From NCBI RefSeq assembly GCF_001279725.1, contig NZ_LGDE01000125.1:29109-93108 (forward strand): 64,000 bases of DNA, written 5' to 3'. A program made the position numbers and the translations under genes. The notes beneath the pieces were generated by a model. The model saw only the letters and a program-made list of their open reading frames with translations, had not been told where the DNA came from and did not search any database. Source of the DNA: Streptomyces sp. WM4235. GTDB lineage: Bacteria; Actinomycetota; Actinomycetes; Streptomycetales; Streptomycetaceae. Positions 46,225 to 55,006 of this stretch are shown piece by piece (position 1 is the stretch's first letter; each line of letters begins with the position of its first letter).

Positions 46225-48137
46225 CGGGCCGCCCCCTGACCGCTCGGGCCGATCGGGTCGGCCGTGCGGGCCGGCCCGGGATCGGGCCCGGGCGCCGGCG
46301 CGGGCTCCGGACCGGGCGCGGGCGCGGGCTCCGGACCGGGCGCGGGCGCGGGCTCCGGTCGCGCCCCCGCGGCGAACACGGCCCGGTAGTACGGATCGCG
46401 CCACAACTCGACGTGCGTGCCGGTGGCCCGAACTCGTCCCTCTTCCAGCCACACGACGAGGTCGGCCCGGGCGGCCGAGGAGATCCGGTGCGCGACGACG
46501 ATCCGGGTGCCGGCCCGGACCTGTTCCGCGACGGCCCGCTCGACCTCGCGGGCGGTGACCGTGTCGAGGCTGGAGGTGGCGTCGTCGAGGATCAGCAGTC
46601 GGCCGGCGCGGCAGAACGCCCTTGCCAGGCCGAGGCGTTGGGCTTCCCCGCCGGACATGGGGGCGTCGGCCACCGGCGTGTCGTACCCCCGGGGCAGGCG
46701 GCGTACGAACAGGTCCGCACCGGCCGCCCGGGCGGCCCCGCGCACCGCTTCGGGGTCCGGCGGTGGGCCCGATCCGAACGCGATGGCGTCGCCCACGCTG
46801 TCGCCGAGCAGGGCGGGCCGGTGGAAGGCGTGGCCGACGTCGCGGCGCAGGGCTTCGGCGGTCAGGTCCCGCAACGGGACACCGTCCAGCAGCACCTGCC
46901 CGCTGTCGGGGTCCGCGAGTCGTCCGGCGACGGCGGCGAGCAGCGTCTTGCCGGAGCCCGAGCCGCCCACGACGGCCGCCGTGGTCCCGCCGGGGACGAG
47001 CAGGTCGATGTCGCGCAGTACCGCGGTTCCGTCGCGGGTCACGCGTACGCCGCGCAGTTCCAGGGTGCCGGGGCCGCCGTCGGGCAGCCGCCGGTCGCCG
47101 TGTTCCAGCGCGGGCAGGTCGAACAGTTCGGCGGTGCGGCGGGCGGCGGCCCGGCCCCGCACCGCGGCGCTGAGTTTGCCGGTGACGGCCCCGATGCCGG
47201 CGGCGAGGCCGGCGTAGCGCACGGCGGCGAGGAGTTCGCCGACGTCGAGCGCGCCGGAGGACAGGCGGATGCCGCCCACGCCGAGGACGACGTACAGCAG
47301 GAGCGGCATGAGGGCGGTGGTGCGGGCCATCGTCGCGCCGTACACCTGCCACATCCGGCGACCCTCGGTGTCGAGGTCGGGCAGCCGGGCGAGGATCCTG
47401 GCGCGTTCCCTGGCGGCGGTGCCGGCGGCGGCGATGGTGCGCGCCCCGGCCAGGGCCTCGACGAGTCGGCCCGCGGTCGCGAGTTGCGCCCGCTGGTAAC
47501 GGGAGACGATGGCGGAGGAGTCGCGGGCGAAGGCCCTCAGCAGGAGGACGAGCGGGGGCAGTCCCGCGACGAAGGCCAGTGCGGTCCAGGGATCGATGAC
47601 GAACAGCGCGACGAGTCCCCCGATCGGGGGCAGCAGCGCGGCGATCCCGGTCGCGAGGGTGGCCGGCACGGTTCCGGCCTCGGTGGCGTGCGCGGTCAGT
47701 CGCGCGGCGATCTCGCCGGGGGCGAGCCGGGCCGCGTGGTGCGGCGCGGTGCGCAGCAGTCGGGAGAGTCCCAGCCGGCGCAGCCAGGCCGTGGAGCGGG
47801 CGTCCACCGCGCCGGTGAGCCGGGTCGTGGCGGCGTCCAGGAACACCTCGGCCACGATGACGGCGGCGCACAGCAGGGTCCAGTACGGGGCGGCCGGATC
47901 GCGGCGGAGCAGGAGGTCGAGGGTGAGGCCGAGCAGCGCCGGTTCGGCGAGGGCGGCGACGGAGGCGGCGGTCGCGCATCCGAGCACGGCGCCGGCCCGT
48001 CCGGTGCTGTGCCGGGCGGCTTCGCGGAGTGCGCGATCGGCGGAGCGGTGGGCCTCGGGGCCCGTGGGGGTCGCGGTACCCCGGGAGCGTTCGTGGGCGA
48101 GGACGGCCGGTTCCGGCGGGTCGTCGTGCGGGGTCAT
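46221..48137 (-). CDS. ramA: RamA, SapB-exporter ABC transporter half
   Basis: A 638-residue half-transporter. It has N-terminal membrane spans (about residues 45-330) and an ATPase domain. Walker A VVGGSGSGKTLLA has Lys397, the signature is the canonical MSGGEAQRLGLA, and Walker B is RLLILDDATSSLD. Residue 519, normally the catalytic Glu, is Asp, which suggests a degenerate site as in other heterodimeric exporters. The C-terminal 50 residues are PEPAPAPG repeats encoded by a 24-base DNA repeat. CAGGAG precedes the ATG. It follows ramS after a hairpin. Confidence 0.88.
   Translation of the reverse strand: MTPHDDPPEPAVLAHERSRGTATPTGPEAHRSADRALREAARHSTGRAGAVLGCATAASVAALAEPALLGLTLDLLLRRDPAAPYWTLLCAAVIVAEVFLDAATTRLTGAVDARSTAWLRRLGLSRLLRTAPHHAARLAPGEIAARLTAHATEAGTVPATLATGIAALLPPIGGLVALFVIDPWTALAFVAGLPPLVLLLRAFARDSSAIVSRYQRAQLATAGRLVEALAGARTIAAAGTAARERARILARLPDLDTEGRRMWQVYGATMARTTALMPLLLYVVLGVGGIRLSSGALDVGELLAAVRYAGLAAGIGAVTGKLSAAVRGRAAARRTAELFDLPALEHGDRRLPDGGPGTLELRGVRVTRDGTAVLRDIDLLVPGGTTAAVVGGSGSGKTLLAAVAGRLADPDSGQVLLDGVPLRDLTAEALRRDVGHAFHRPALLGDSVGDAIAFGSGPPPDPEAVRGAARAAGADLFVRRLPRGYDTPVADAPMSGGEAQRLGLARAFCRAGRLLILDDATSSLDTVTAREVERAVAEQVRAGTRIVVAHRISSAARADLVVWLEEGRVRATGTHVELWRDPYYRAVFAAGARPEPAPAPGPEPAPAPGPEPAPAPGPDPGPARTADPIGPSGQGAAR
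46303..46358 (-). repeat. 24-base tandem repeat inside ramA
   Basis: The unit beginning GGCTCCGG recurs at 46303, 46327 and 46351 and encodes the PEPAPAPG tail of RamA. Copy number is likely to vary between strains. Confidence 0.8.
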
Positions 48138-48163
48138 CCGCGGCGGCTCCTGAGAGGTGGGTC

Positions 48164-48193
48164 GGGGCCCGGACGGCGAACCGTCCGGGCCCC
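48164..48193 (-). terminator. Intra-operon hairpin between ramS and ramA
   Basis: GGGGCCCGGACGG and CCGTCCGGGCCCC flank the tetraloop CGAA, a perfect 13-base-pair stem, starting 20 bases after the ramS stop. It should terminate many transcripts and leave ramS (and ramC) more abundant than ramAB. Confidence 0.8.
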
Positions 48194-48213
48194 GTACAGG
48201 CCTGACGACCTGG

Positions 48214-48348
48214 TTAGTTACAGGTCGTGATGCTCAGGCTGCTGTCTCCGCAGAGCAGCAGGCTCGCGCGGCTTCCGCCGCCCGTCATCGCGGCCTCGGT
48301 GATCTCTTCCTTGGGGGTTTCCATCGACTGCAGGTCAAGAAGCGTCAT
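48214..48348 (-). CDS. ramS: RamS/AmfS, SapB precursor peptide
   Basis: A 44-residue precursor. The leader is MTLLDLQSMETPKEEITEAA and the C-terminal core includes SRASLLLCGDSSLSITTCN, essentially identical to the SapB core. Two Ser-x-x-x-Cys-like segments (ASLLLC and SSLSITTC) supply the residues dehydrated and cyclised by RamC. SapB is the surfactant that lets aerial hyphae leave the aqueous medium. Relative to the SapB start TGSRAS known from S. coelicolor, this peptide has two extra Gly (TGGGSRAS). The ATG overlaps the ramC stop (ATGA). Confidence 0.93.
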   Translation of the reverse strand: MTLLDLQSMETPKEEITEAAMTGGGSRASLLLCGDSSLSITTCN

Positions 48349-50981
48349 GTCAGTTCCTCTTCTTCTCCGGGGATGTACCGATGGGTCACGGCCCCTTGCG
48401 GGACCGGCTTGGGGGCCGCTGCGGCGTCGCGCAGCGGCGGGAGGAACGGCAGGTGCGCGCGCCCGCCGGGCGCGGCGCTGCCGAGGGCGAGGAGAGCGCC
48501 GGCCGTGCCCGTGGACAGGTCCATGGACAGGCGCATCATCTGCTCGCCGGGGAAGGCCAGTTGGCCTTGGTAGGGGACGGCGTGCCGGGCGAGGGCGTCG
48601 ATCTGCCGCGCGATGTCGTCGGGCCGCGTCCCGGGTCCGGGGGTCGTGGTCCGTGCGAGGTGCAGGATCATGCCGGCCGCGCCGCGGAACAGTCCGGGTT
48701 GGGCGTAGAAGGTGGCCTGGGCGGCCGCCACGATGCCGCGCCGGGCCTCCTCGAAGCGCGGGTCGGCGCCGTGCTCCAGCCAGTCGTCGAGCACCATGCC
48801 GATGCCGGCGCTGCCCTCGCCCAGATAGGGCATGGTCCGCCAGCCCTCGTTGACCTGGAGAGTGCCGAACGCGCTGGTCACGCAGTGGTCGAGGTCGCGG
48901 TGCAGGGCTTGTCCGGCTCGCGCCAGGAGTTCCGCGTCGCCGGTGCGTTCGTACAGGCGCAGGAAGAGCAGGGCGGGACCGGCGTTGCCGTACAGGAGTC
49001 CCGCCCGGGTGAGGTCGGGGGCGGAGCGGGCGACGAGTTCGGCGCAGCGCAGGGCGGCGTCGTGCAGGGCGCTCTCCCCGGTCGTGGTGCCCAGGGCGTC
49101 CAGGGCGAGGCCGACTCCGGCGAGGCCGCTGTGCAGGTCGGGGCCGACGGTCTGCCACGGTTGGCGCAGCAGTTGCTCGGCGAGGGCGAGGGCGCGTTCA
49201 CGGTGCCCGAGCCGGTCGAGGGTCCAGGCGGTGCCGGCGAGGCCGTCGTAGAAGCCGAGGGGTGTGCCGGAGGCCGGCTCCTCGGTCCGTTTGAGCAGCC
49301 ACTTCTCGGCCTCGGGCCAGGGTTCGGCGCCGGTCTCGGCGAGGGCGTAGAGGACGCCCGCGGCGCCGTGTCCGAAGCCGGTTCCGCCGCCCGCCGTGGC
49401 GAATTGGGCGATGTCGCCGGGGAAGAGCCTGTCGTCGCGGTCCAGGGTGGCGGAGGCGCGCAGGGCGGCCGTCATGGAGGCGCGGGCGCGGGGCCAGTCC
49501 CCCGGTTCGACGGGCAGGTACGGGCCGGTGGGTACGGTCGGGCGATGGCCGGGCTCGCCGGGCGGCGGGTCGTAGAGGATCTCCTCCACGGCCTCGTCGA
49601 GGAAGGCCCTCGGTACGGGGAACTGTTCGGCGGCGATGTCGGCCAGATGTGTGGCCTTCGCCCGGTCCAGTACGAACAGGCTGGTCAGTGGCAGGAACAG
49701 GGCGAGTCTGAGGCAGGCGAGGGCGTAGCGGTCGACGGAGAAGCCGCGTCGTCCGGCGGGGGCGACGAACGCCGGGTTGGCGACGGTCTGCCGCAGCCCT
49801 TCGTCGACGTGGGCGGCGGCCTCGAAGTCCAGGAGCGCCACGGAGGGTTCGCCGTTCTCGTCCTCCGTCACCATGATGTTGAACAGGTGCAGGTCGTTGA
49901 AGACGACCCCGCGGGCGTGCACGGCCTCCACGGCCTCCGTCACCCGCCGGTGGATCGTCAGCGCCCACCGCGTGTAGGAGGCGAGTTCCTCCGGGTCGGG
50001 TTCCGCCTCGATCAGGGGGTGGCGGCGGGCGAAGTACGTGTTGAGCGGCTTGCCCTCCAGGTACTGCAGGACGAGGAAGTGGTGGTCGCCGACGGTGAAG
50101 GTGCCGCGGACGGACGGGACGCAGTCCAGGCCCTCCAGTCGTTCCAGGGCGGTCCGCTCGCGGTGCAGCCGGGCCACGGCGTCGGCTCCGTCGGCGGCGA
50201 GTCCCGCGTGGGGGCGGGCCTCCTTCAGCACCACCGGTTCGCCGGTGCGGCTGTCCGTGCCGGCGTAGACGCCGCCTCCGTTGGAGAAGTGGAGCGCGCG
50301 CTCGATCGTGTAGGGCACGTCGGTGAGCGTCACGGCCGAGCGGGCGTCGAGGTGCGGCTTGAGGAAGGCCGGGAGGTCGACCCACTCGGGCGGTTGGAAC
50401 ACCGGCCCGCGGGGGTCCGGGACGAGGGTGCCGTCGGGGGTCTCGATCGCCGGCACTAGTTCGCCCCGCGCGTCGTAGCAGTGCCGCAGGGTAAAGCTGC
50501 CGTAGCGCAGGTGGACCGGTCCGGCGCCCCAGCGCAGATCGCTCAGGATGTACGGTCCGGGCTCGCCGGTCAGCAGGGCGTCGAGGTCCTCGGCGATGCG
50601 CCGGCACTGTTCCTGGTCGGCCGGGTAGACGGTGATGAACTTCCCGCCGGCCGCGCGGTCGGCGTACTTGGCGTTGCGTATGTGCAGCAGGTGGCGGCTC
50701 GGCACGAACTTGAAGGCGATGCGCCGGGGCACGCAGTAGGCGTGGACGCGGTCGAGGATCGACTCGGCGTTGTCCAGACAGGCGGAGACGTGGATCTTCC
50801 AGCCCTGGGCGGGGAGTTCGACGCCGACGGGGCGCAGCGCGTACCAGTCGCCGGTGCGGTGCGAACGCCACCCGGTCGGTACGGGAGCGAGGGCCGGGCC
50901 GTAGTTCTCGTCGGCCCGTCGGTACGGGGCGTCGTAGAACCAACGGTCGGCGTCGCAGAACGCGGCGTACCCCTTGTTCAC
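48345..50981 (-). CDS. ramC: RamC/AmfT, class III lanthipeptide synthetase
   Basis: An 878-residue trifunctional enzyme. The N-terminal 220 residues are the lyase-like region (MNKGYAAFCDADRWFYDAP at the start). The kinase domain (about 225-480) has VVLKEAR with Lys253, VFNDLHLFNIMV with Asp363, and LLDFEAA with Asp385 (DFE in place of DFG). The C-terminal LanC-like cyclase domain (about 530-870) lacks the Cys-Cys-His zinc ligands (GLLYGNAGPALLF, GWRTMPYLGEGSAGIG), as in class III enzymes. It phosphorylates Ser in RamS, eliminates phosphate and forms the rings. The GTG at 50981 gives VNKGY, matching the known RamC start. Confidence 0.92.
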   Translation of the reverse strand: MNKGYAAFCDADRWFYDAPYRRADENYGPALAPVPTGWRSHRTGDWYALRPVGVELPAQGWKIHVSACLDNAESILDRVHAYCVPRRIAFKFVPSRHLLHIRNAKYADRAAGGKFITVYPADQEQCRRIAEDLDALLTGEPGPYILSDLRWGAGPVHLRYGSFTLRHCYDARGELVPAIETPDGTLVPDPRGPVFQPPEWVDLPAFLKPHLDARSAVTLTDVPYTIERALHFSNGGGVYAGTDSRTGEPVVLKEARPHAGLAADGADAVARLHRERTALERLEGLDCVPSVRGTFTVGDHHFLVLQYLEGKPLNTYFARRHPLIEAEPDPEELASYTRWALTIHRRVTEAVEAVHARGVVFNDLHLFNIMVTEDENGEPSVALLDFEAAAHVDEGLRQTVANPAFVAPAGRRGFSVDRYALACLRLALFLPLTSLFVLDRAKATHLADIAAEQFPVPRAFLDEAVEEILYDPPPGEPGHRPTVPTGPYLPVEPGDWPRARASMTAALRASATLDRDDRLFPGDIAQFATAGGGTGFGHGAAGVLYALAETGAEPWPEAEKWLLKRTEEPASGTPLGFYDGLAGTAWTLDRLGHRERALALAEQLLRQPWQTVGPDLHSGLAGVGLALDALGTTTGESALHDAALRCAELVARSAPDLTRAGLLYGNAGPALLFLRLYERTGDAELLARAGQALHRDLDHCVTSAFGTLQVNEGWRTMPYLGEGSAGIGMVLDDWLEHGADPRFEEARRGIVAAAQATFYAQPGLFRGAAGMILHLARTTTPGPGTRPDDIARQIDALARHAVPYQGQLAFPGEQMMRLSMDLSTGTAGALLALGSAAPGGRAHLPFLPPLRDAAAAPKPVPQGAVTHRYIPGEEEELT

Positions 50982-51015
50982 TCCTGCTCCCTCGGTCGGT
51001 GACAGGGACGAAGGT

Positions 51016-51083
51016 GTCACGCGGGGCGTTGGCCCCGACAGTCGCCGCTGTCACCGATCGGATGTGCAGTACGCACGAGTCAC
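51016..51083. promoter_or_regulatory. Candidate RamR-type direct repeats upstream of ramC
   Basis: GTCAC occurs three times in the same orientation (51016, 51050, 51079) within the ramC promoter interval, spaced about three helical turns apart. Further up, a minus-strand GATAAT (revcomp of ATTATC near 51147-51152) could be a -10. Binding by RamR is an inference. Confidence 0.35.
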
Positions 51084-51255
51084 TTGGCGGGTCGGGATGG
51101 GCCGTCGGGGTGAAGCCGCGGCACGCACCGCGCCGCCTCCCATCCGATTATCTGACTGACCGTAGATTCCTTGCGTCCGGGGAGCACCGGCCGTCAGACC
51201 GGTCCCCTTCGCTGCGACCGTCGGCGTACGGTCCGGTCCCGCCCGGGAGAGTGCC

Positions 51256-51798
51256 ATGCGTTCTCGTGTCGTCGCCGCCGCCCTGCTCCTCGCCCTGGGC
51301 CTGTCGCTGACGGGCTGCTCGTCCGACGGGGCCGACCCCGCCACCCGAGGTGCCGCCGGCGCGCCGGCCGCAGGCCGCCAGACGGCCCCCTCCCACCTGC
51401 GCTTCACCGCCAAGACCCTGGACGGCGCGGTGTTCGACGGTGCGGCGCTCGCGGGTAAGCCCGTGCTGTTCTGGTTCTACGGGGCCGCGTGCGCCGAGTG
51501 CCCTGCCCAGGCCTTCGAGACCGCGGCCAAGGCCGACCGCTACGTCGGGCGCGTACACGTGGTGGCCGTCGCGGAACCGGGGGCGGGCAACGGCCTGCAG
51601 GGCTTCGCCGCCCCGGCCGGGGCGGGCCGGCTCCCGCACCTCTCCGACGTCGGCCACGCCCTGCGGGACCGCTTCCACGCCGAGGGCATCAACACCTATG
51701 TGCTGCTCGACGAGGACGGCGAGGTCCTCTACAAGGGCGCCGGCGCGGAGGGCGACAAACTCGACGGGGAGCTCGCCGCCCTCGCCTCCGGCGTCTGA
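51256..51798 (+). CDS. thioredoxin-fold (TlpA/ResA-like) lipoprotein
   Basis: A 180-residue exported lipoprotein. The signal peptide ends in LSLTGCSS (lipobox Cys about residue 21). A linker is followed by a TlpA-like fold: FTAKTLDGAVFDGAALAGKP, then VLFWFYGAACAECPAQAFET with a C-A-E-C active site, and TYVLLDEDGEVLYKGAGAEG as the cis-Pro-less strand region. Such proteins reduce or oxidise disulfides outside the membrane. It is divergent from ramC. GGGAGAG precedes the ATG and TAGATT at 51164-51169 is a plausible -10. Confidence 0.82.
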   Translation: MRSRVVAAALLLALGLSLTGCSSDGADPATRGAAGAPAAGRQTAPSHLRFTAKTLDGAVFDGAALAGKPVLFWFYGAACAECPAQAFETAAKADRYVGRVHVVAVAEPGAGNGLQGFAAPAGAGRLPHLSDVGHALRDRFHAEGINTYVLLDEDGEVLYKGAGAEGDKLDGELAALASGV

Positions 51799-52122
51799 CG
51801 GGGGCGGGTCGATCGCACACCGGAGGACCGGGAGCCGGTGCCGGGCCGCGCGGGCGGCACCGTCGGCCCCCGGCAGGTCCGGTTCGACCGATCGACCCGG
51901 GCGCGGGTGCCTGACCGCGGGAGATGGCCGCGGTCACTCAATGCGCCCGTGCCGCGACGGGGTGTCACGCGATGCCCGACGGGGCGCCGGGCGACCGTCT
52001 CCGGCGCCTTCCGGACGGGCCCCGCGCCCTGCTCGACCGGCGCCGCCCCGGCCCCGCGAACCGCCCCGTCGGCCGAGAGAAGAGCGCGAATCACGACCCC
52101 GACGGCCATGCGGTGCTACAAA
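51799..52122. other. Intergenic interval
   Basis: About 325 bases, GC-rich, with no gene recognised. It ends at the TAGTCT promoter of the phosphatase-kinase gene. Confidence 0.4.
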
Positions 52123-52128
52123 TAGTCT
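52123..52128 (+). promoter_or_regulatory. -10 element (TAGTCT) of the sensor phosphatase gene
   Basis: TAGTCT lies 36 bases before the GTG at 52164, giving a leader of about 30 bases that includes GGGGAC as ribosome-binding site. Confidence 0.5.
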
Positions 52129-52163
52129 GTGACCCATCCTTGCAACCCGTACCGGGGACGTCG

Positions 52164-54806
52164 GTGCGGTCACTGAGCCGGAATCGCCCGCGAAGCGTCG
52201 CCCGACAGGTATTCGTCCTTCAGGTGGCGATCGTGGTGCTGCTCGCGGCCGGAGCGGTCCTGGCACTGGTGCTCCAGTCCCGCCACGACGTCGACCGGGA
52301 GGCCCGCACCCGTTCGGTCTCGGTCGCGCAGACGGTCGCCCATTCGACCGGGATGTGCGCGGCCCTGCGTTCACCCGACCCCGCGAAGACCCTCCAGCCG
52401 CTCGCCGAGTCCACGCGCAAGGACGCCGGGGTGGACTTCATCGTCGTGATGGACACCGAGGGGATCCGCTACAGCCATCCGCTGCCCGACCGCATCGGCA
52501 AGCGGTTCGTGGGCACCATCGAGCCCTCCCTCGCCGGCCAGGTGCACACCGAGAGCGTGCAGGGCCCGCTCGGCAAGGAGATCCAGGCCATCGTGCCGGT
52601 CTACTGCGACGGCAAGGTCGCGGGACTGGTGTCGGCCGGGCTCACCGTGAAGAACGTCTCCGGCGTGGTCGACCGCCAGCTCCCCGTCATCCTCGGGGCC
52701 AGCGCGGCCGGACTCGCCCTCGCCACCGTGGGCGCGTGGCTCATCAGCAGGCGACTGCGCCGCCAGACCCACGGGCTCGGCCCCGAGGAAATGACCCGTA
52801 TGTACGAGCACCACGACGCGGTGCTCCACTCGGTCCGCGAGGGGGTGCTCATCACCGACGGCGGCGGACGGTTGCTCCTCGCGAACGACGAGGCGAAACG
52901 CCTGCTGAAACTGCCGGCCGACGCCGAGGGCCAGTACATCGGGAATCTCACCGGACTCGACCGGACCGTGTGCGACCTGCTGCTGTCCGGCCGGGTCGCC
53001 ACCGACGAGGTGCACGAGGCCGGGGAACGACTCCTGGTGATCAACCAACGGCCGACGCGTCCCGGCGGCGGGCCCGAGGGGGCCGCGGTCACCATCCGGG
53101 ACTCCACCGAGATGCGCGTCCTCAGCACCCGCGCCGACGCGGCCCGGCGACGGCTGAGGCTGCTGTACGACGCCGGGGTCGGCGTCGGCACCACCCTCGA
53201 CGTCGGGCGGACGGCCCAGGAACTGGCCGACGTGGCCGTTCCGCGGTTCGCGGACTTCGCGACCGTCGAGCTGGCGGAAGCCGTGCTGCACGGGGACGAG
53301 CCGAACAGTACGGCGCCCGACCTGCTCCGCACCGGTTTCAGCGGCATCGCGGACGACGTGCCGCTCTACCCGCGCGGCAGGCTGATCGACTTCCGACCGT
53401 CCACCCCCCAGGCTCGCGGCCTCACCACCGGCCGGGCCGAACTGATCCCCGATCTCGCCGACGCGCCGGGCTGGTACGCGCAGGACCCGGAGCGGGCGCA
53501 GGCCATCCTCGACTACGGCGTGCACTCCCTGATCACAGCCCCCCTCAAGGCGCGGGGCGCGGTGCTGGGCCTGGTCAACTTCTGGCGGTCGCGGAAGGAC
53601 GAGCCCTTCGACGAGGAGGACCTGTCCCTCGCCGAGGAACTCGTGGCCCGGGCCGGTGTCACCATCGACAACGCCCGCCGCTACACCCGCGAGCACGCCT
53701 TGGCCGTGACCCTCCAGCGCAGTCTGCTGCCGCGCGACCTGCCCGAGCAGAGCGGCGTCGAGGTGGCCCATTTCTACCTGCCGGCCCAGTCCGGGGTGGG
53801 TGGCGACTGGTTCGACGTGATCCCGCTGCCCGGCAGCAGGGTCGCGCTCGTCGTCGGCGACGTCGTCGGCCACGGGTTGCACGCGGCGGCGGCCATGGGA
53901 CGACTGCGTACGGCCGTGCTCAACTTCTCCTCGCTGGACCTGCCCCCCGACGAACTCCTCACCCGACTCGACGACCTCGTCCAGTACATCGACCAGGGCG
54001 GGGACGGCGGATCCGACGGCGGCCTGCTCGGGGCGACCTGCCTCTACGCCGTCTACGACGCGGTGACGCAGCGCTGCACGGTGGCACGCGCCGGGCACGT
54101 GCCCCCGGCGATCGTGCGGCCCGACGGCAGTGTGGAGATCCCCGAGCTCCCCGCCGGCGCGCCCCTGGGCCTGGGCGGCTTCCCGTTCGAGTCGACGGAG
54201 TTGGAGCTGCCGGAAGGCTCCCAGCTGGTGCTGTACACCGACGGGCTGATCGAGGACCGCGCCCGCGACATCGACGAGGGTCTCGATCTGCTGCGGGCGG
54301 CGCTCGCCCACGCGGACCGCAAGCCCGAGGACACCTGCCGGGCCGTTCTCGCGCAACTGCTGCCCGTGCGCTCCCGCGACGACGTGGCGCTGTTGGTCGC
54401 GCGGACGTCGGCGCTGCCGACGGACCGGATCGCCGAGTGGGACGTGCCCTTCGAACCGAGTTCGGTGGGCGTCATGAGGGCTCACGCCATGCGGAAGCTG
54501 GAGGAATGGGGCCTGTCCGAGCTCGCGTTCGGCACCGAGCTGGTACTGAGTGAACTCATCACGAACGCGATCCGCCACGGCTCCGCGCCGGTGCGCGTCC
54601 GTCTGCTGTTCGACCGGATGCTGACCTGCGAGGTCTTCGACGGCAGCAGCAGTTCACCCCGTCTGCACTACGCCACCACCACGGACGAGGGTGGCCGCGG
54701 ACTCTTCCTCGTGGCCCAGATCAGCCGGCGTTGGGGAGCCCGGTACACGCCCGAGGGCAAGGTTCTCTGGTCCGAACAGGCGTTGCCGGACCCCGAGGAC
54801 GTCTAG
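52164..54806 (+). CDS. membrane sensor with PAS, GAF, SpoIIE phosphatase and HATPase domains
   Basis: An 880-residue protein. Membrane span 1 is at about residues 16-38 (VFVLQVAIVVLLAAGAVLAL) and an extracellular CitA/DcuS-like sensor follows (KDAGVDFIVVMDTEGIRYSH, then VPVYCDGKVAGLVSAGLTV). After span 2 (about 176-198) come a PAS domain (HHDAVLHSVREGVLITDGGG), a GAF domain (about 340-510) and a SpoIIE phosphatase (GGDWFDVIPLPGSRVALVVG, DVVGHGLHAAA). The protein ends in a GHKL ATPase (LVLSELITNAIRHG, GGRGLFLVAQISRRW). It joins both arms of a partner switch, an anti-sigma-type kinase and its opposing phosphatase, under an extracellular signal. Confidence 0.85.
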   Translation: MRSLSRNRPRSVARQVFVLQVAIVVLLAAGAVLALVLQSRHDVDREARTRSVSVAQTVAHSTGMCAALRSPDPAKTLQPLAESTRKDAGVDFIVVMDTEGIRYSHPLPDRIGKRFVGTIEPSLAGQVHTESVQGPLGKEIQAIVPVYCDGKVAGLVSAGLTVKNVSGVVDRQLPVILGASAAGLALATVGAWLISRRLRRQTHGLGPEEMTRMYEHHDAVLHSVREGVLITDGGGRLLLANDEAKRLLKLPADAEGQYIGNLTGLDRTVCDLLLSGRVATDEVHEAGERLLVINQRPTRPGGGPEGAAVTIRDSTEMRVLSTRADAARRRLRLLYDAGVGVGTTLDVGRTAQELADVAVPRFADFATVELAEAVLHGDEPNSTAPDLLRTGFSGIADDVPLYPRGRLIDFRPSTPQARGLTTGRAELIPDLADAPGWYAQDPERAQAILDYGVHSLITAPLKARGAVLGLVNFWRSRKDEPFDEEDLSLAEELVARAGVTIDNARRYTREHALAVTLQRSLLPRDLPEQSGVEVAHFYLPAQSGVGGDWFDVIPLPGSRVALVVGDVVGHGLHAAAAMGRLRTAVLNFSSLDLPPDELLTRLDDLVQYIDQGGDGGSDGGLLGATCLYAVYDAVTQRCTVARAGHVPPAIVRPDGSVEIPELPAGAPLGLGGFPFESTELELPEGSQLVLYTDGLIEDRARDIDEGLDLLRAALAHADRKPEDTCRAVLAQLLPVRSRDDVALLVARTSALPTDRIAEWDVPFEPSSVGVMRAHAMRKLEEWGLSELAFGTELVLSELITNAIRHGSAPVRVRLLFDRMLTCEVFDGSSSSPRLHYATTTDEGGRGLFLVAQISRRWGARYTPEGKVLWSEQALPDPEDV

Positions 54807-54817
54807 CGGGTCGCTGA

Positions 54818-54841
54818 AGTGCTCCCCCTCGGGGGGTCACT
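54818..54841 (+). terminator. Hairpin terminator
   Basis: AGTG-CCCCC and GGGGG-CACT pair around a TC loop, beginning 12 bases after the stop of the sensor phosphatase gene. Confidence 0.5.
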
Positions 54842-55006
54842 CAGGCGTCTGCGGCCCTCCCGGAGGGACCTGCGGCAATCACGGTTTCGCCATGGACGCA
54901 TCACAACTCGGCATCCGATCTCCGAGGTTGCCTCGACGCCTGAATTGCCGTTTTCGCGGCCTGTAACGTTCACGCGTTCGAAGAAGTTCCCTTGGAAGGA
55001 CCCACC

